From positions 1-59,798 of the forward strand of contig CALQSQ010000023.1 in the NCBI GenBank assembly GCA_943333275.1: a stretch of 59,798 nucleotides of DNA, written 5' to 3'. The DNA comes from Akkermansia muciniphila (GTDB lineage: Bacteria > Verrucomicrobiota > Verrucomicrobiia > Verrucomicrobiales > V1-33). Under the pieces are notes generated by a model. The model ran no database searches, was not told the origin of the DNA, and saw nothing but the letters and a program-made list of their open reading frames with translations. This document shows, in pieces, positions 9,017 to 17,789 of this stretch. The position numbers were made by a program, and so were the translations under genes. Every line of letters starts with the position of its first letter. Position 1 is the first letter of the stretch.

Positions 9017-10548
9017 TGTCCCATTTCCCAACATCCCCTTTCCGGGCTTTCAGAAATCTGATCGTTCTGCAGGGGGGATTGATCTGCGGCATGCTGATGC
9101 TGACGGCGCAGGCGGAACCGCTGCGGGACTTCAGGCTCAATCATCAGAACGCCATTCCGGCCCGGAATCTTTTGAAGGAGCGGCTGAGCAAATTCTTGAA
9201 CCAGGAATATTCCGCCACGCTGGCCGAAGCCATTTCCGAGGCCGTGCTGCAACATTACCAGGCCCAGGATCATCCCGTCGTGCAGGTGAGTCTGAGCGAG
9301 GATGCTTTTCAGAGAGGCGTGCTGCAGGTGGATATCGCGGAAGGAAGGGTTGGTGAAATTCAGCAGCGTGGTGGTGCGCATCTGGCTCCGTATTCCTCAC
9401 GGCTTGCGACCGGAGATTTCATCACCGGTACAAATTTGCAGCGCGAGTTGGACTGGATGAATCGGAATCCCTTCCGTCAGGCCACCCTGACAGCCACGCC
9501 CGGCGCCAGCCCGGAGATAGCGAATCTGGAAATGAACTCCAGTGACCAGTGGCCGTTGACCGCATGGACGACCTATTCCAATGACGGCGTGCACCCGCTG
9601 GACGGGAATCGCTGGCTGGCTGGACTGAGTGTGGGTGACCTCTTTCGTTTGGACCACACGCTGACCGTGCAGGGCCAGATGGCGGACGATCCGGATGAAT
9701 ACCATCTGCTGATGGGCGAATGGAAATGCCGACTGCCATGGAGGCATGAATTTTCCCTGTCGGGTGCCGGAGTGGGGACGGACGCGCTGGTTTCCGATGA
9801 CACCAGCGTGAACGGTTCCGCCTGGTTTGCCAGTGCGCGGTATCGCATTCCCTGGCGCAGCAGTCTGAGCTTGAGCGGGGAATCCTGGCTGGGCCTGGAC
9901 CGGAAACATTTTTCCACCGATCTCCTGTTCGGCGGTGCGGCGGAAAATTTCCATCCCATCACCATGACTACATTGGATGTGGGATCACAGGTCCAGTATG
10001 TGAAAGGGAGGGACTCGTTCGAAGTCGCCGCAGAGGCCGTCTGGAGTCCCGGAGACTGGTTGGGATCGAGCGATGATGTCAGTTTTGGGGAGGTTGCTCC
10101 CGGCGCCCAAGCCGCGTTTTTCTATCTGCGGGGGCATGCCAAATGGCAGCATGTGTTCCGCAGCGAATGGTCGGTGCATTCGGGCGTTTACGGGCAGTGG
10201 TCGGATGGGGAGTTGCTGTCTTCCGAGGCCTTTTATTTAACCGGAGCCAATGCCGTGCGCGGCTACGAGGAACGCTCCGTACTTGGCTCCAAGGGGATTC
10301 GGGCCACACTGGAAACGCGCACTCCGGCGCTTTCCATTCCTTCATGGAAGCTGCAGGCGCAGGTGGTGGGATTCGTGGACGGTGGCCACACCTGGACGGA
10401 GCAGTCGGGCACCGAGGACCCCGTGAGCATGGGCACTGGTCTCCGCGCACAGCTTGGAAAATTCAGCCAGCTTCGATGTGAGGTGGCATGGCCGTTGACG
10501 GACCACCTGGCCCCTCGGCTGCATGTGAACTTAACCCTAACTTTCTGA
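9016..10548 (+). CDS. TpsB-type outer-membrane transporter (ShlB/FhaC family)
   Basis: A 510-residue Omp85-superfamily protein. After a signal peptide (LICGMLMLTAQA) it has a POTRA-like region (residues ~45-175, with VVQVSLSEDAFQRGVLQVDI and RELDWMNRNPF) and a C-terminal beta-barrel. The barrel has alternating hydrophobic strands, the signature ANAVRGYEE (VRGY motif of loop L6) and a terminal aromatic residue (LHVNLTLTF) for BAM-mediated insertion. These proteins export a TpsA partner across the outer membrane. The likely partner is the small TpsA-like gene at 14814-16013 in the same operon. Its start overlaps the upstream stop. Confidence 0.85.
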   Translation: MSHFPTSPFRAFRNLIVLQGGLICGMLMLTAQAEPLRDFRLNHQNAIPARNLLKERLSKFLNQEYSATLAEAISEAVLQHYQAQDHPVVQVSLSEDAFQRGVLQVDIAEGRVGEIQQRGGAHLAPYSSRLATGDFITGTNLQRELDWMNRNPFRQATLTATPGASPEIANLEMNSSDQWPLTAWTTYSNDGVHPLDGNRWLAGLSVGDLFRLDHTLTVQGQMADDPDEYHLLMGEWKCRLPWRHEFSLSGAGVGTDALVSDDTSVNGSAWFASARYRIPWRSSLSLSGESWLGLDRKHFSTDLLFGGAAENFHPITMTTLDVGSQVQYVKGRDSFEVAAEAVWSPGDWLGSSDDVSFGEVAPGAQAAFFYLRGHAKWQHVFRSEWSVHSGVYGQWSDGELLSSEAFYLTGANAVRGYEERSVLGSKGIRATLETRTPALSIPSWKLQAQVVGFVDGGHTWTEQSGTEDPVSMGTGLRAQLGKFSQLRCEVAWPLTDHLAPRLHVNLTLTF

Positions 10549-10552
10549 GATC

Positions 10553-12352
10553 ATGCGACTGCGTCTTCTATTGCTCCTTTGGCTGTCGTTCATGGCTTCG
10601 AGTCCGGCTCAAACCGGCGCGCTGCCGCGTTACCTGGTTGCTGTCCGCGATGCGAACCTGGTGCCGCAGACGGATTTTCTCTTCAGTCTGCCGCATCCGC
10701 TCGTGCCGCCTGAGGAATGGGCCATCTTTGACCACGATTTAAATACCAACCTCGCGGCGATTTTCCTCGACCCCAACCTTGCCAACGACCTGCGCAACAC
10801 CCACCCGGAATACATTGTGGAGCAGGACCAGCAGATGGTGCCGACCGACGGCCCTCCCCCGCCTGATCCCACTCCCACAGGCTGGGCGCTGCAGGCGCTG
10901 CTGGACAGTCATCCATACGGGCTGCCCAAGCCCGCCGGGTGCGAGCCTTGCCAGGTGACACTTTATGTTGTGGACAGTGGCGTGCAGAAAATCCTCGGCA
11001 CCGGATTGCATCCCCAGTTCGGGCCGACCTCACCGGTGGTCTGGGGTGGGGGATTGATGGCACCGAGCCTGACCGGATCTGGTGCCAGTCCGTTCATTGA
11101 TGTGCGAAATCACGGCACGGGAGTGGCATCCACGGCGGTGGGTCTCGATACCGGATTGTTTGCGCACCTGCATGGTGGGTCCGTGGTGCTGGAGCCCTGT
11201 CAGATTTATTATCCCTCGGTTTCACCAACAGCACCCTGGGTCAGTGATGCCCTGAATGCGGTCTTCCAGGCCTCGGTGCAGCACCTGGCGCGGCGCAATG
11301 ATGCCACGGTGCTCAACAACGGCAGTGTGCTGATGTTCGCCAATCGCACGACCACCTCGTATTCAGAACTCATGGAACGCCAGCTCGCGGAGGCCACCAA
11401 GGCGGGCATGGTCGTGGTGGCGGCGGCGGGAAATCAACTTTCCGCAGCAGATCCCACCCTGCCTTCGCTGACGGTGCCGATCCCACCGATCTGCGATCCC
11501 ATGCAATTGGTCTCGCAAATCAGTCCACCCCCCAGCAGCACCAAGACCCCCTCAGGCATGCCGTTGAGTGGACTGTTGGGGAATCCCTTTGTTGGGCCCT
11601 GCGCATTCTATGCCACGCCCACTGCTCCCTATCTGCTGCTGGTGGGCGGCACCGCCGTCGATGGCAGCATGTGGAGTGCAGGGCCGAGCGGGTCCAATTA
11701 CGGTCCGCAGACGTCACTCTTCGCCCCGGCGGCCTTGGTGACCAAGGCCAGTGCCGCTGCCGCGCCTTTAGTCACGGGCAATGGCACAAGTCTGGCCACG
11801 GGTTATGTCGCGGGATTGTCCTTGTATTACCTTTCCTTCCGTCCCTGGGCGAGCGTCACCGAAGTGCGAAATTTTGTGCTAAGTCAGACCTCCGTTTCCA
11901 TAAGCCCCGTGGCCGGCAGCTTCCTTTCCATGAATCTGGACCTGCTCACCGCGCCGGATTGCTGTCTCGACTATGTGACCTGGACAGGGGTGACAGGCTT
12001 GGTTGGGGCGCAGGGAGCCAAGACATTGGATGTGGAGAGCGATGGTCTGGTCAACCTCCTGGAATGGGCCCTGGGAAATGATCCCAAGGTCAACAGCACG
12101 AATCGCGGACTGAGTTTCACGCACCACGATGGCCAATTCTGGTTGCGCAAAACCCTGGCGCATTATGGATTGTGCGGAGCGACGATCACCGTGGAGGCCA
12201 GTTATGATCTCCTGTCCTGGGAGGCGCCGGTGCCTGCGTTCGTGCCCCTGCCGTTGATTTCCTCGTGCAGCGCGGGATCGATCTCCGAAGCTCCGCTCGG
12301 TGCCGAGCCGCCGTGTTATAAATTTTACCGCATCCGGGTGGTGAGTCCATGA
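10553..12352 (+). CDS. Secreted subtilisin-like serine protease (S8)
   Basis: A 599-residue exported protease. Signal peptide: residues 1-20 (LLLLLWLSFMASSPAQ). The catalytic triad is visible: Asp in LYVVDSGV (~residue 141), His in RNHGTGVAS (~186) and Ser in GNGTSLATGYVAG (~413), with the oxyanion Asn in AAAGNQ (~291). An N-terminal ~110-residue region resembling an inhibitor-I9 propeptide precedes the catalytic domain. A C-terminal ~130-residue domain with EWALGNDP is typical of Verrucomicrobia secreted proteins. It starts 4 bp after the TpsB gene and its stop overlaps the CHAT gene start (ATGA). It could process the TpsA-like substrate or act on the CHAT protein (inference). Confidence 0.88.
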   Translation: MRLRLLLLLWLSFMASSPAQTGALPRYLVAVRDANLVPQTDFLFSLPHPLVPPEEWAIFDHDLNTNLAAIFLDPNLANDLRNTHPEYIVEQDQQMVPTDGPPPPDPTPTGWALQALLDSHPYGLPKPAGCEPCQVTLYVVDSGVQKILGTGLHPQFGPTSPVVWGGGLMAPSLTGSGASPFIDVRNHGTGVASTAVGLDTGLFAHLHGGSVVLEPCQIYYPSVSPTAPWVSDALNAVFQASVQHLARRNDATVLNNGSVLMFANRTTTSYSELMERQLAEATKAGMVVVAAAGNQLSAADPTLPSLTVPIPPICDPMQLVSQISPPPSSTKTPSGMPLSGLLGNPFVGPCAFYATPTAPYLLLVGGTAVDGSMWSAGPSGSNYGPQTSLFAPAALVTKASAAAAPLVTGNGTSLATGYVAGLSLYYLSFRPWASVTEVRNFVLSQTSVSISPVAGSFLSMNLDLLTAPDCCLDYVTWTGVTGLVGAQGAKTLDVESDGLVNLLEWALGNDPKVNSTNRGLSFTHHDGQFWLRKTLAHYGLCGATITVEASYDLLSWEAPVPAFVPLPLISSCSAGSISEAPLGAEPPCYKFYRIRVVSP

Positions 12353-14817
12353 AACGATTCCCAGGCTGGCGGTTCGCTTTGTGGGCGGCAGTGCTCAGTG
12401 CAGGCTGGCTGGGGGCGGGGTATGCCACGCCCGAGGAGGCGGAGCGATTGCTGGCCCGTGGGGAGTATGCCGCCGCGCTGCCGAAGCTGCTGGAGTTGCA
12501 AGTCCAGCATGAGAAGCCCGGCACCGAGGCGGAATTCCTGAGTGCCGCCGCTTTTTCGCTGGCGCTGGGGCAGACCTATCGGCAGCTTGGAAATCAGGCC
12601 GAGGCCGGCGTCGCACTGAAACAGGCCGAATCGATTTTGCGCCAGCATGCCTCGTCGGCGTTGTTAGGAAATGTGCTGGTGGAGATGTCGGAATTGCCGT
12701 CGCACGATGCGCGCGCCTTGTTGGAGGAGGCATGGAAAGTCTGGCGGCAATGTCCGGAATTGCCGGAACTGGCGGCGGCGGCGCGTCTCAGGATGGCTGA
12801 GCAACTCATGACCCAAGCCGACTATCCTAGGGCCAGAGAGGCATTGGTGGAAACGCGGGCCTGGTTGGAACTTCCTGCTGCTCAAAAACGACCGGAGTGT
12901 GAGCAGGTGCGCAGTCGACTGCTGCACGACGAAGGCCGCTGGGCATTGGTGATGGGCGATTTTCCATCGGCGCTGGATCATTTTGCGCAGGCGTTGGAGG
13001 TCGCTCCGAAGTCGCCGGAAATTTTATCGGACCGCGCCCTGGCCCTGTGGAGAGCGGGCCAGGTTGAGGACGCGGAATCAGCCTTTCAATCAGCCCTCAA
13101 GGCGGCTCCGGAGAAGTCGAAGGATGCCATCCTTGCCAATTATGCGGCGGCGCTGCTGTCGTGGATTTCCAGTGATTCCGATCCTGCTTTGCTGCTGGAG
13201 CAGACCACGAAGATTGCCGCCATGCTGCAGCCTGCCAGCGTTTCTGCGCTGCTGACACTGGCCGAGGCGGAACGGTTGCAGGCGCTGGCCGCGTCCCAGC
13301 TGGGTCGCAGCTCGACCGATGCCGAGAATGGATGCCGGCGTCATCTGGAGGCCTTGGAGAAACGCGAGGATTTCCAGGCGCTGGCGATGAATCATTCGGC
13401 CCGCCGTCACGGTGCCATCACGCGATGGGCGCTGGAGGTCGTGAGTCATCCGGAAGCCGCCGAACCGTTTGCCAAAGCCGCGCTGGAAAGCGGATTGGCG
13501 CAGATTTCCGGCACGGATGGTCTCGCCACGGAATCGGCGAAACTGGCATTTCTAAATCCGCTGGATCTGACGAGTCCGCTGCTGGCGCTGCCCGATTCCG
13601 GGCGCATTTCGTTTCTCCCCCGCGTGCTGGGAGCCTTCTCGCTGGCTGGCCGGGAGCGCATGGCAGCGCATTCCCTGGAGGAATGGCAGGCCACGTTGCC
13701 CCCGCATTCCTGCCTGCTGGCCTATTTCACTTTTCGCAGGCCCGCAGGAACCTCGTGGTTGAATTCCGTGGCGGTTGCCGTGGTTCCGCCCACGGGCCTG
13801 CCGCGGGTGATCGATTTGAAAATTTCCGCCGTCAATCTTCTGCGCACCACCCAGCAGCTGCGCGATGGCACCGAGGCGGATGCGGGATCGATTCAGAATG
13901 TTTTGGAAAAACTTGGCCGGCAACTGTGGGTGCCGGTGCAGTCGGCATTGCCTGCGGGCACGCAGCGGGCGTTTGTTTTTTTGGAGGGTGCGCTGACGGG
14001 GATCCCGTTCGCGTTTTTGCGCGATGGCCGCGGTTCTGTTTTGGAGGGGCCGGTCATGATGACGTTTCTGGAGGCTCCGGAATGTTTGTTTCATCAGGCC
14101 GCTGAAAACCTGCCGATGCGCCCCGGACCCTGGCTGGGGGTCGATGCCAGTGAGGTGCCGCGTTCGATTCCGCGGCCGGTCGGTGGATGGGAATTTCCCT
14201 ACACGGTGCTGGCAAATCGGGATTTTGCGAAACTGACAAATGTGGGGGCCGAGTTGAGCGGGATCTCGGCATTTCAGAAGGATCGCTGGAAACTGACCAA
14301 ACCCACGGAAGCCGAATTGCGCCGCGAACTGGCCACGAAGAGCTACCGAGTGTGGCATTTCGCCGGTCACGGCGTGGCAGATACTTCGCCCTTGCCGATG
14401 GGGGCCAGTCCGTATGCCAACGCGCTGTTGTGCCGGGAGGTCGATGTCACGCAGGCACCGGAAAAGGATGGTGTGCTCTTCGCCAGCGAACTGGCGGCGA
14501 TGGATCTTTCGTCGCTGGACCTGGCCGTGTTTTCCGCGTGCGACAGCGGACGGGGTGCCACGCAGCACGGAGAAGGAGTCTTTGATCTGGCGCGTGCCTG
14601 CCATCAGGCGGGCGTGCGCGATGTGCTGGTCTCCGCCGCACCGGTCCAGGATGCGGTGGCGCCCATCCTCATGAAGGAATTTTACCAGCGCCTTGCCGCC
14701 GGTCAGGATGCTCCCCAGGCTGCCTGGGAGGCTCAACGGGCGGTGGCGAAACAAAATCCCAGCCTGCATGCCACCGGCTATTTTCGACTTATCCGCAATC
14801 AACGATCCACCCCATGA
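12349..14817 (+). CDS. TPR-CHAT caspase-like protein with signal peptide
   Basis: An 822-residue protein. An N-terminal signal peptide (FALWAAVLSAGWLGAGYA) is followed by TPR-like helical repeats over about residues 24-430 (for example SPEILSDRALALWRAGQVED) and a C-terminal CHAT domain. The caspase-type dyad is present: His in VWHFAGHGVAD (~residue 673) and Cys in AVFSACDSGRGA (~729). CHAT domains are caspase-like proteases, many found beside TPRs. Here the export signal suggests action in the periplasm or outside the cell rather than in a cytoplasmic death pathway. The gene overlaps both neighbours by ATGA, so it is tightly coupled to the subtilase and the TpsA-like gene. Confidence 0.85.
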   Translation: MKRFPGWRFALWAAVLSAGWLGAGYATPEEAERLLARGEYAAALPKLLELQVQHEKPGTEAEFLSAAAFSLALGQTYRQLGNQAEAGVALKQAESILRQHASSALLGNVLVEMSELPSHDARALLEEAWKVWRQCPELPELAAAARLRMAEQLMTQADYPRAREALVETRAWLELPAAQKRPECEQVRSRLLHDEGRWALVMGDFPSALDHFAQALEVAPKSPEILSDRALALWRAGQVEDAESAFQSALKAAPEKSKDAILANYAAALLSWISSDSDPALLLEQTTKIAAMLQPASVSALLTLAEAERLQALAASQLGRSSTDAENGCRRHLEALEKREDFQALAMNHSARRHGAITRWALEVVSHPEAAEPFAKAALESGLAQISGTDGLATESAKLAFLNPLDLTSPLLALPDSGRISFLPRVLGAFSLAGRERMAAHSLEEWQATLPPHSCLLAYFTFRRPAGTSWLNSVAVAVVPPTGLPRVIDLKISAVNLLRTTQQLRDGTEADAGSIQNVLEKLGRQLWVPVQSALPAGTQRAFVFLEGALTGIPFAFLRDGRGSVLEGPVMMTFLEAPECLFHQAAENLPMRPGPWLGVDASEVPRSIPRPVGGWEFPYTVLANRDFAKLTNVGAELSGISAFQKDRWKLTKPTEAELRRELATKSYRVWHFAGHGVADTSPLPMGASPYANALLCREVDVTQAPEKDGVLFASELAAMDLSSLDLAVFSACDSGRGATQHGEGVFDLARACHQAGVRDVLVSAAPVQDAVAPILMKEFYQRLAAGQDAPQAAWEAQRAVAKQNPSLHATGYFRLIRNQRSTP

Positions 14818-16013
14818 AAACATTACCCCTCCTGCTCCTCTTCACTGCCCCTTTGATGGCTGGTCCGGTTCCGTGTCATGACTTGATTGGCTATCAAGGA
14901 TTCAATGGCGCGGTGCCGCAGTGTTTTCTCGATGCCTCCGGACAGGCGAGCATCGTTCTCAATGGGGGCTCGAGGCTGGACTGGCAAAATTTGCACCTGG
15001 CTCCCGGCACTGGATTGTCCTCATTGACCATTCAAAGTGGCGGCCATGCCGTGGCGATTGTGGATGGTGGCACGCTGACGCAGATCGATGGAGCGCTGGC
15101 TTCCAATTCGCGGCTGGGACTTTTCTCCAGACAAATTGTCATCGGCACCACCGGGCAGATCACCGCACCGCAGCTCGTGGTCAGTGCGCTCCCGCCCGCC
15201 AATGCGGATGCCTGGATCACCACTGGCAACACCACGCTGACCCAGGCCCCGGGGAGTATGGGACAGGTGATCAACCATGGCGTGTTGAGAGCCACGCAGG
15301 GGACGCTCACGGTCGTGGGAACGACGGTGCAAAATGGGAACGAAGGCGAGACCTCCCCGGTGATGCAGGCGAGCGGTGATTTGCATGTCACGGCAGGGGG
15401 ATCGGTCGCCCTCAATGGAGCGGAGGCTTTGGCGCAGGGTGAACCCGCTGCCGGTCTGGCGACGGTCAATAATTTTGGAACCCTCTCCGGCTTTTCGGTA
15501 CACCTGCGCGCCATTCCCCACTTTGATCCGGCCACGAGCGGATTCATTCAGATCAACATCACCAATGGCGGCATCATCGCATCGAATGCGAATGGAAGCG
15601 GGGTGCATTTAAACACCGTGCATCCAACGCAGCCCGCCGTGGGTTACACCGCCCTGCGTCCGGGCAGCCAGATTTTCACGCCCAATCCGGCGGCATGGCC
15701 TACGTCGGCCAACGTCCAGACACTGCTCTTCAATGATGGCGAAGTGCTGGCACCGCAGGAGGATGATGCGCCCACCGCACCGGCTGCCCCACTGGCCATC
15801 CCCAAACTTTCCGGCACCGGAGTCGTGGCGGCGGACAGTTCCGCCCCGGCGCTCGCGGCCACCTACAGTTCACTCAACTCGCTGCCGAAAGGATTGACCG
15901 CGACAGCCCCTGCCGCTCAGAATGGTTCCGTGGCCACGCGGGGCACGCCGGAGAAAAAAAAGCGGGCCGCCGTGGTAAAGGGATCCTTTTTCCAACTGAA
16001 ATACCGCAACTGA
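14814..16013 (+). CDS. Small TpsA-like exoprotein (filamentous hemagglutinin type)
   Basis: A 399-residue protein with signal peptide (PLLLLFTAPLMA) and a region rich in short beta-strand repeats. The N-terminal part has features of the TPS secretion domain: a GGSRLDWQNLHLAPG stretch, and later GQVINHGVLRATQGTLTVVG and GGSVALNG. The C-terminal third is Ala/Pro/Thr-rich and ends in a basic segment. TpsA proteins are usually far longer, so this would be a minimal one. It is the last gene of the operon with the TpsB transporter at 9016-10548, its probable exporter (inference). ATGA overlap with the CHAT gene. Confidence 0.7.
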   Translation: MKTLPLLLLFTAPLMAGPVPCHDLIGYQGFNGAVPQCFLDASGQASIVLNGGSRLDWQNLHLAPGTGLSSLTIQSGGHAVAIVDGGTLTQIDGALASNSRLGLFSRQIVIGTTGQITAPQLVVSALPPANADAWITTGNTTLTQAPGSMGQVINHGVLRATQGTLTVVGTTVQNGNEGETSPVMQASGDLHVTAGGSVALNGAEALAQGEPAAGLATVNNFGTLSGFSVHLRAIPHFDPATSGFIQINITNGGIIASNANGSGVHLNTVHPTQPAVGYTALRPGSQIFTPNPAAWPTSANVQTLLFNDGEVLAPQEDDAPTAPAAPLAIPKLSGTGVVAADSSAPALAATYSSLNSLPKGLTATAPAAQNGSVATRGTPEKKKRAAVVKGSFFQLKYRN

Positions 16014-16023
16014 GGTCAGGGGC

Positions 16024-16593
16024 TCAGGCTTTGCCGCTCAGGTGTTTCTTCAGCAGCGCCAGCAATTCCGTGTGATTTTTGACTACGTGGTCGGCTTTAA
16101 AGGCAATGGGTTTTTCACTGACGTAACGCACGGCGGTTCCGATGCCCGCGTTGCGTGCCAGTTCAATGTCCCGATCGTGATCGCCGACGAGCCAGCTGGT
16201 GGCGAGATCGAGATTGTGTTCGGCCTGGGCGGCCAGCACCATGCCGGGGGCGGGTTTGCGCATGGGTGAATTTTCCTTCTTTAAATGCGGGGAGTAGTAA
16301 ATGGCATCGAATGCCGCCTTGGGCCCGAGTTCCGCCTGCATGCGTTCGTGGATGGCATCGAGCTGTTCCGCCGTGATCAATCCGCGTCCCACGCACTGCT
16401 GGTTGGTGACCAGCACCAGAAAATAACCCTGTTTCTTCAACCAGGTGAGCACCTCGATCGAGCCGGGCTCAAACTGGAAATCCCACCAGCTCAAAACGTA
16501 GCTTCCCTCGCCGGGTGAACCGTTGATCACGCCATCGCGATCAAAAAAGACTGCCCTTCTGGGCTTCACTTTCTTTGCCTTAACCTTAATCAT
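16024..16593 (-). CDS. HAD-IIIA phosphatase, GmhB-like
   Basis: A 189-residue haloacid-dehalogenase phosphatase of the histidinol-phosphatase / heptose 1,7-bisphosphate phosphatase type. Motif I is VFFDRDGVING, motif II LVTNQQCVGRG, and motifs III/IV lie in MRKPAPGM and LVGDHDRDIELA. Family members dephosphorylate phosphosugars or histidinol phosphate in the cytoplasm. The Cys-rich zinc loop of canonical GmhB is not visible (SPHLKKENSPMRKP instead), so the substrate is uncertain. The gene overlaps the end of ribD by 4 bp. Several bacteria place a HAD phosphatase with riboflavin genes to remove phosphate from the pyrimidine intermediate, so that role is possible too. Confidence 0.75.
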   Translation of the reverse strand: MIKVKAKKVKPRRAVFFDRDGVINGSPGEGSYVLSWWDFQFEPGSIEVLTWLKKQGYFLVLVTNQQCVGRGLITAEQLDAIHERMQAELGPKAAFDAIYYSPHLKKENSPMRKPAPGMVLAAQAEHNLDLATSWLVGDHDRDIELARNAGIGTAVRYVSEKPIAFKADHVVKNHTELLALLKKHLSGKA

Positions 16594-17618
16594 GCCCTCT
16601 CATAAACCAACTTTACGTCCGTGCCAATCATCTTTGTCTCCTTCCACCACAAAGGTGCCGTGCCAGCTCCGGCAAAGGCGGCGGTGTCCACCATTAATTT
16701 GCCCGTGCCGCAGATCATAGGGGCGATGTAAACGTGAAATTCGTTCACGAGGTCGTCTGCGAAGGCCTGGGCGAAGATTTGCCCGCCTCCTTCCAGCAGG
16801 AGGTTCACCACCCCCATTTTTCCCAACTCCGCCACCACCTGACGCAAATTTTTCCCCGGCCAGAGGATCGTGCGCTCCTTGTGGGCATCCGTCAGGATTT
16901 GGGAATCCTCCGGCAGACTGCCGGATCGGGTGAGAATGACCCGCCACGGTTGTTCCTTCCATGCGGAGGCGGGGCCGCGGACGGTGAGGGCGGGATCGTC
17001 CTGGCGGATGGTTTCCGCCCCCACAAGAATGGCATCGGCACCGACCCGCAATTGCATGGCATCGTGACGGGATTGATCACTGGTCAGCCACTGGCCCTCT
17101 CCGGCGCGCCGGGCAATGCGGCCATCCACGCTCATCCCGGCCTTGGCGATGATGTAGGGTCGGCCCGTGGTGATGAAATGCGTCCAGGGCTTCAAAAGCG
17201 TTCGTGCCTTGTCGCCACAGGTTGCGGTGGTGACGGAGAGGCCGGCCTTTTTCAAGATTTCCTCAGCCCTGCCGGCGTGGGCCGGATTGGGGTCGTGCAT
17301 GGCATAGACCACGCGGCCAATCCGGGCCGCGATGATCGCATCGGTGCACGGTGGTGTGCGTCCGTGGGTGCAGCAGGGTTCGAGGGTGACGAAGAGCGTG
17401 GACCCGGCAACAGAGCGCTGATCGGCAGGGGAGACGCCGGCCAACGCGGCTATTTCCGCGTGCGGCCCGCCCGCCTGCAGGTGCGCCCCCCGGCCTAGCA
17501 GGCGCCCGTCTGCTCCGACTAGCACCGCCCCGACCATGGGGTTGGGACTGGTGCGCCCAATCCCTTGTGCGGCACTTTCCAGAGCGAGCTGCATCCAATG
17601 TTCGTCGGTTTCCTGCAT
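16590..17618 (-). CDS. ribD: RibD, bifunctional riboflavin deaminase/reductase
   Basis: A 342-residue enzyme for the second and third steps of riboflavin synthesis (deamination then reduction of the GTP-derived pyrimidine). The N-terminal deaminase domain carries the zinc motifs PHAEIAAL (HAE) and LEPCCTHGRTPPCTDAII (PCxxxGxxxxC). The C-terminal reductase domain starts near residue 150 with RPYIIAKAGMSVDGRIA and contains NLLLEGGGQIFAQAF. The open frame extends to 17717, but ATG 17618 (MQETDEHWMQLAL) fits the family N-terminus. It is followed, with 4-bp overlap, by the HAD phosphatase gene. Confidence 0.93.
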   Translation of the reverse strand: MQETDEHWMQLALESAAQGIGRTSPNPMVGAVLVGADGRLLGRGAHLQAGGPHAEIAALAGVSPADQRSVAGSTLFVTLEPCCTHGRTPPCTDAIIAARIGRVVYAMHDPNPAHAGRAEEILKKAGLSVTTATCGDKARTLLKPWTHFITTGRPYIIAKAGMSVDGRIARRAGEGQWLTSDQSRHDAMQLRVGADAILVGAETIRQDDPALTVRGPASAWKEQPWRVILTRSGSLPEDSQILTDAHKERTILWPGKNLRQVVAELGKMGVVNLLLEGGGQIFAQAFADDLVNEFHVYIAPMICGTGKLMVDTAAFAGAGTAPLWWKETKMIGTDVKLVYERA

Positions 17619-17789
17619 GGTTGAATCAGGGGCTGGCGTGGGGACGGGGGCAAATTTCAGGTAAGGAGTGGGCGTGAAACACGGCGGGGATTTGAGGGAG
17701 GGAACGTTCCCCAGCATAGGGAGGTTTTGAGCCAGGGAAACGGGAAAGTGTCCGCCTTCTGTGATGGCCCACGCGGCCGGGAGGGCTCT

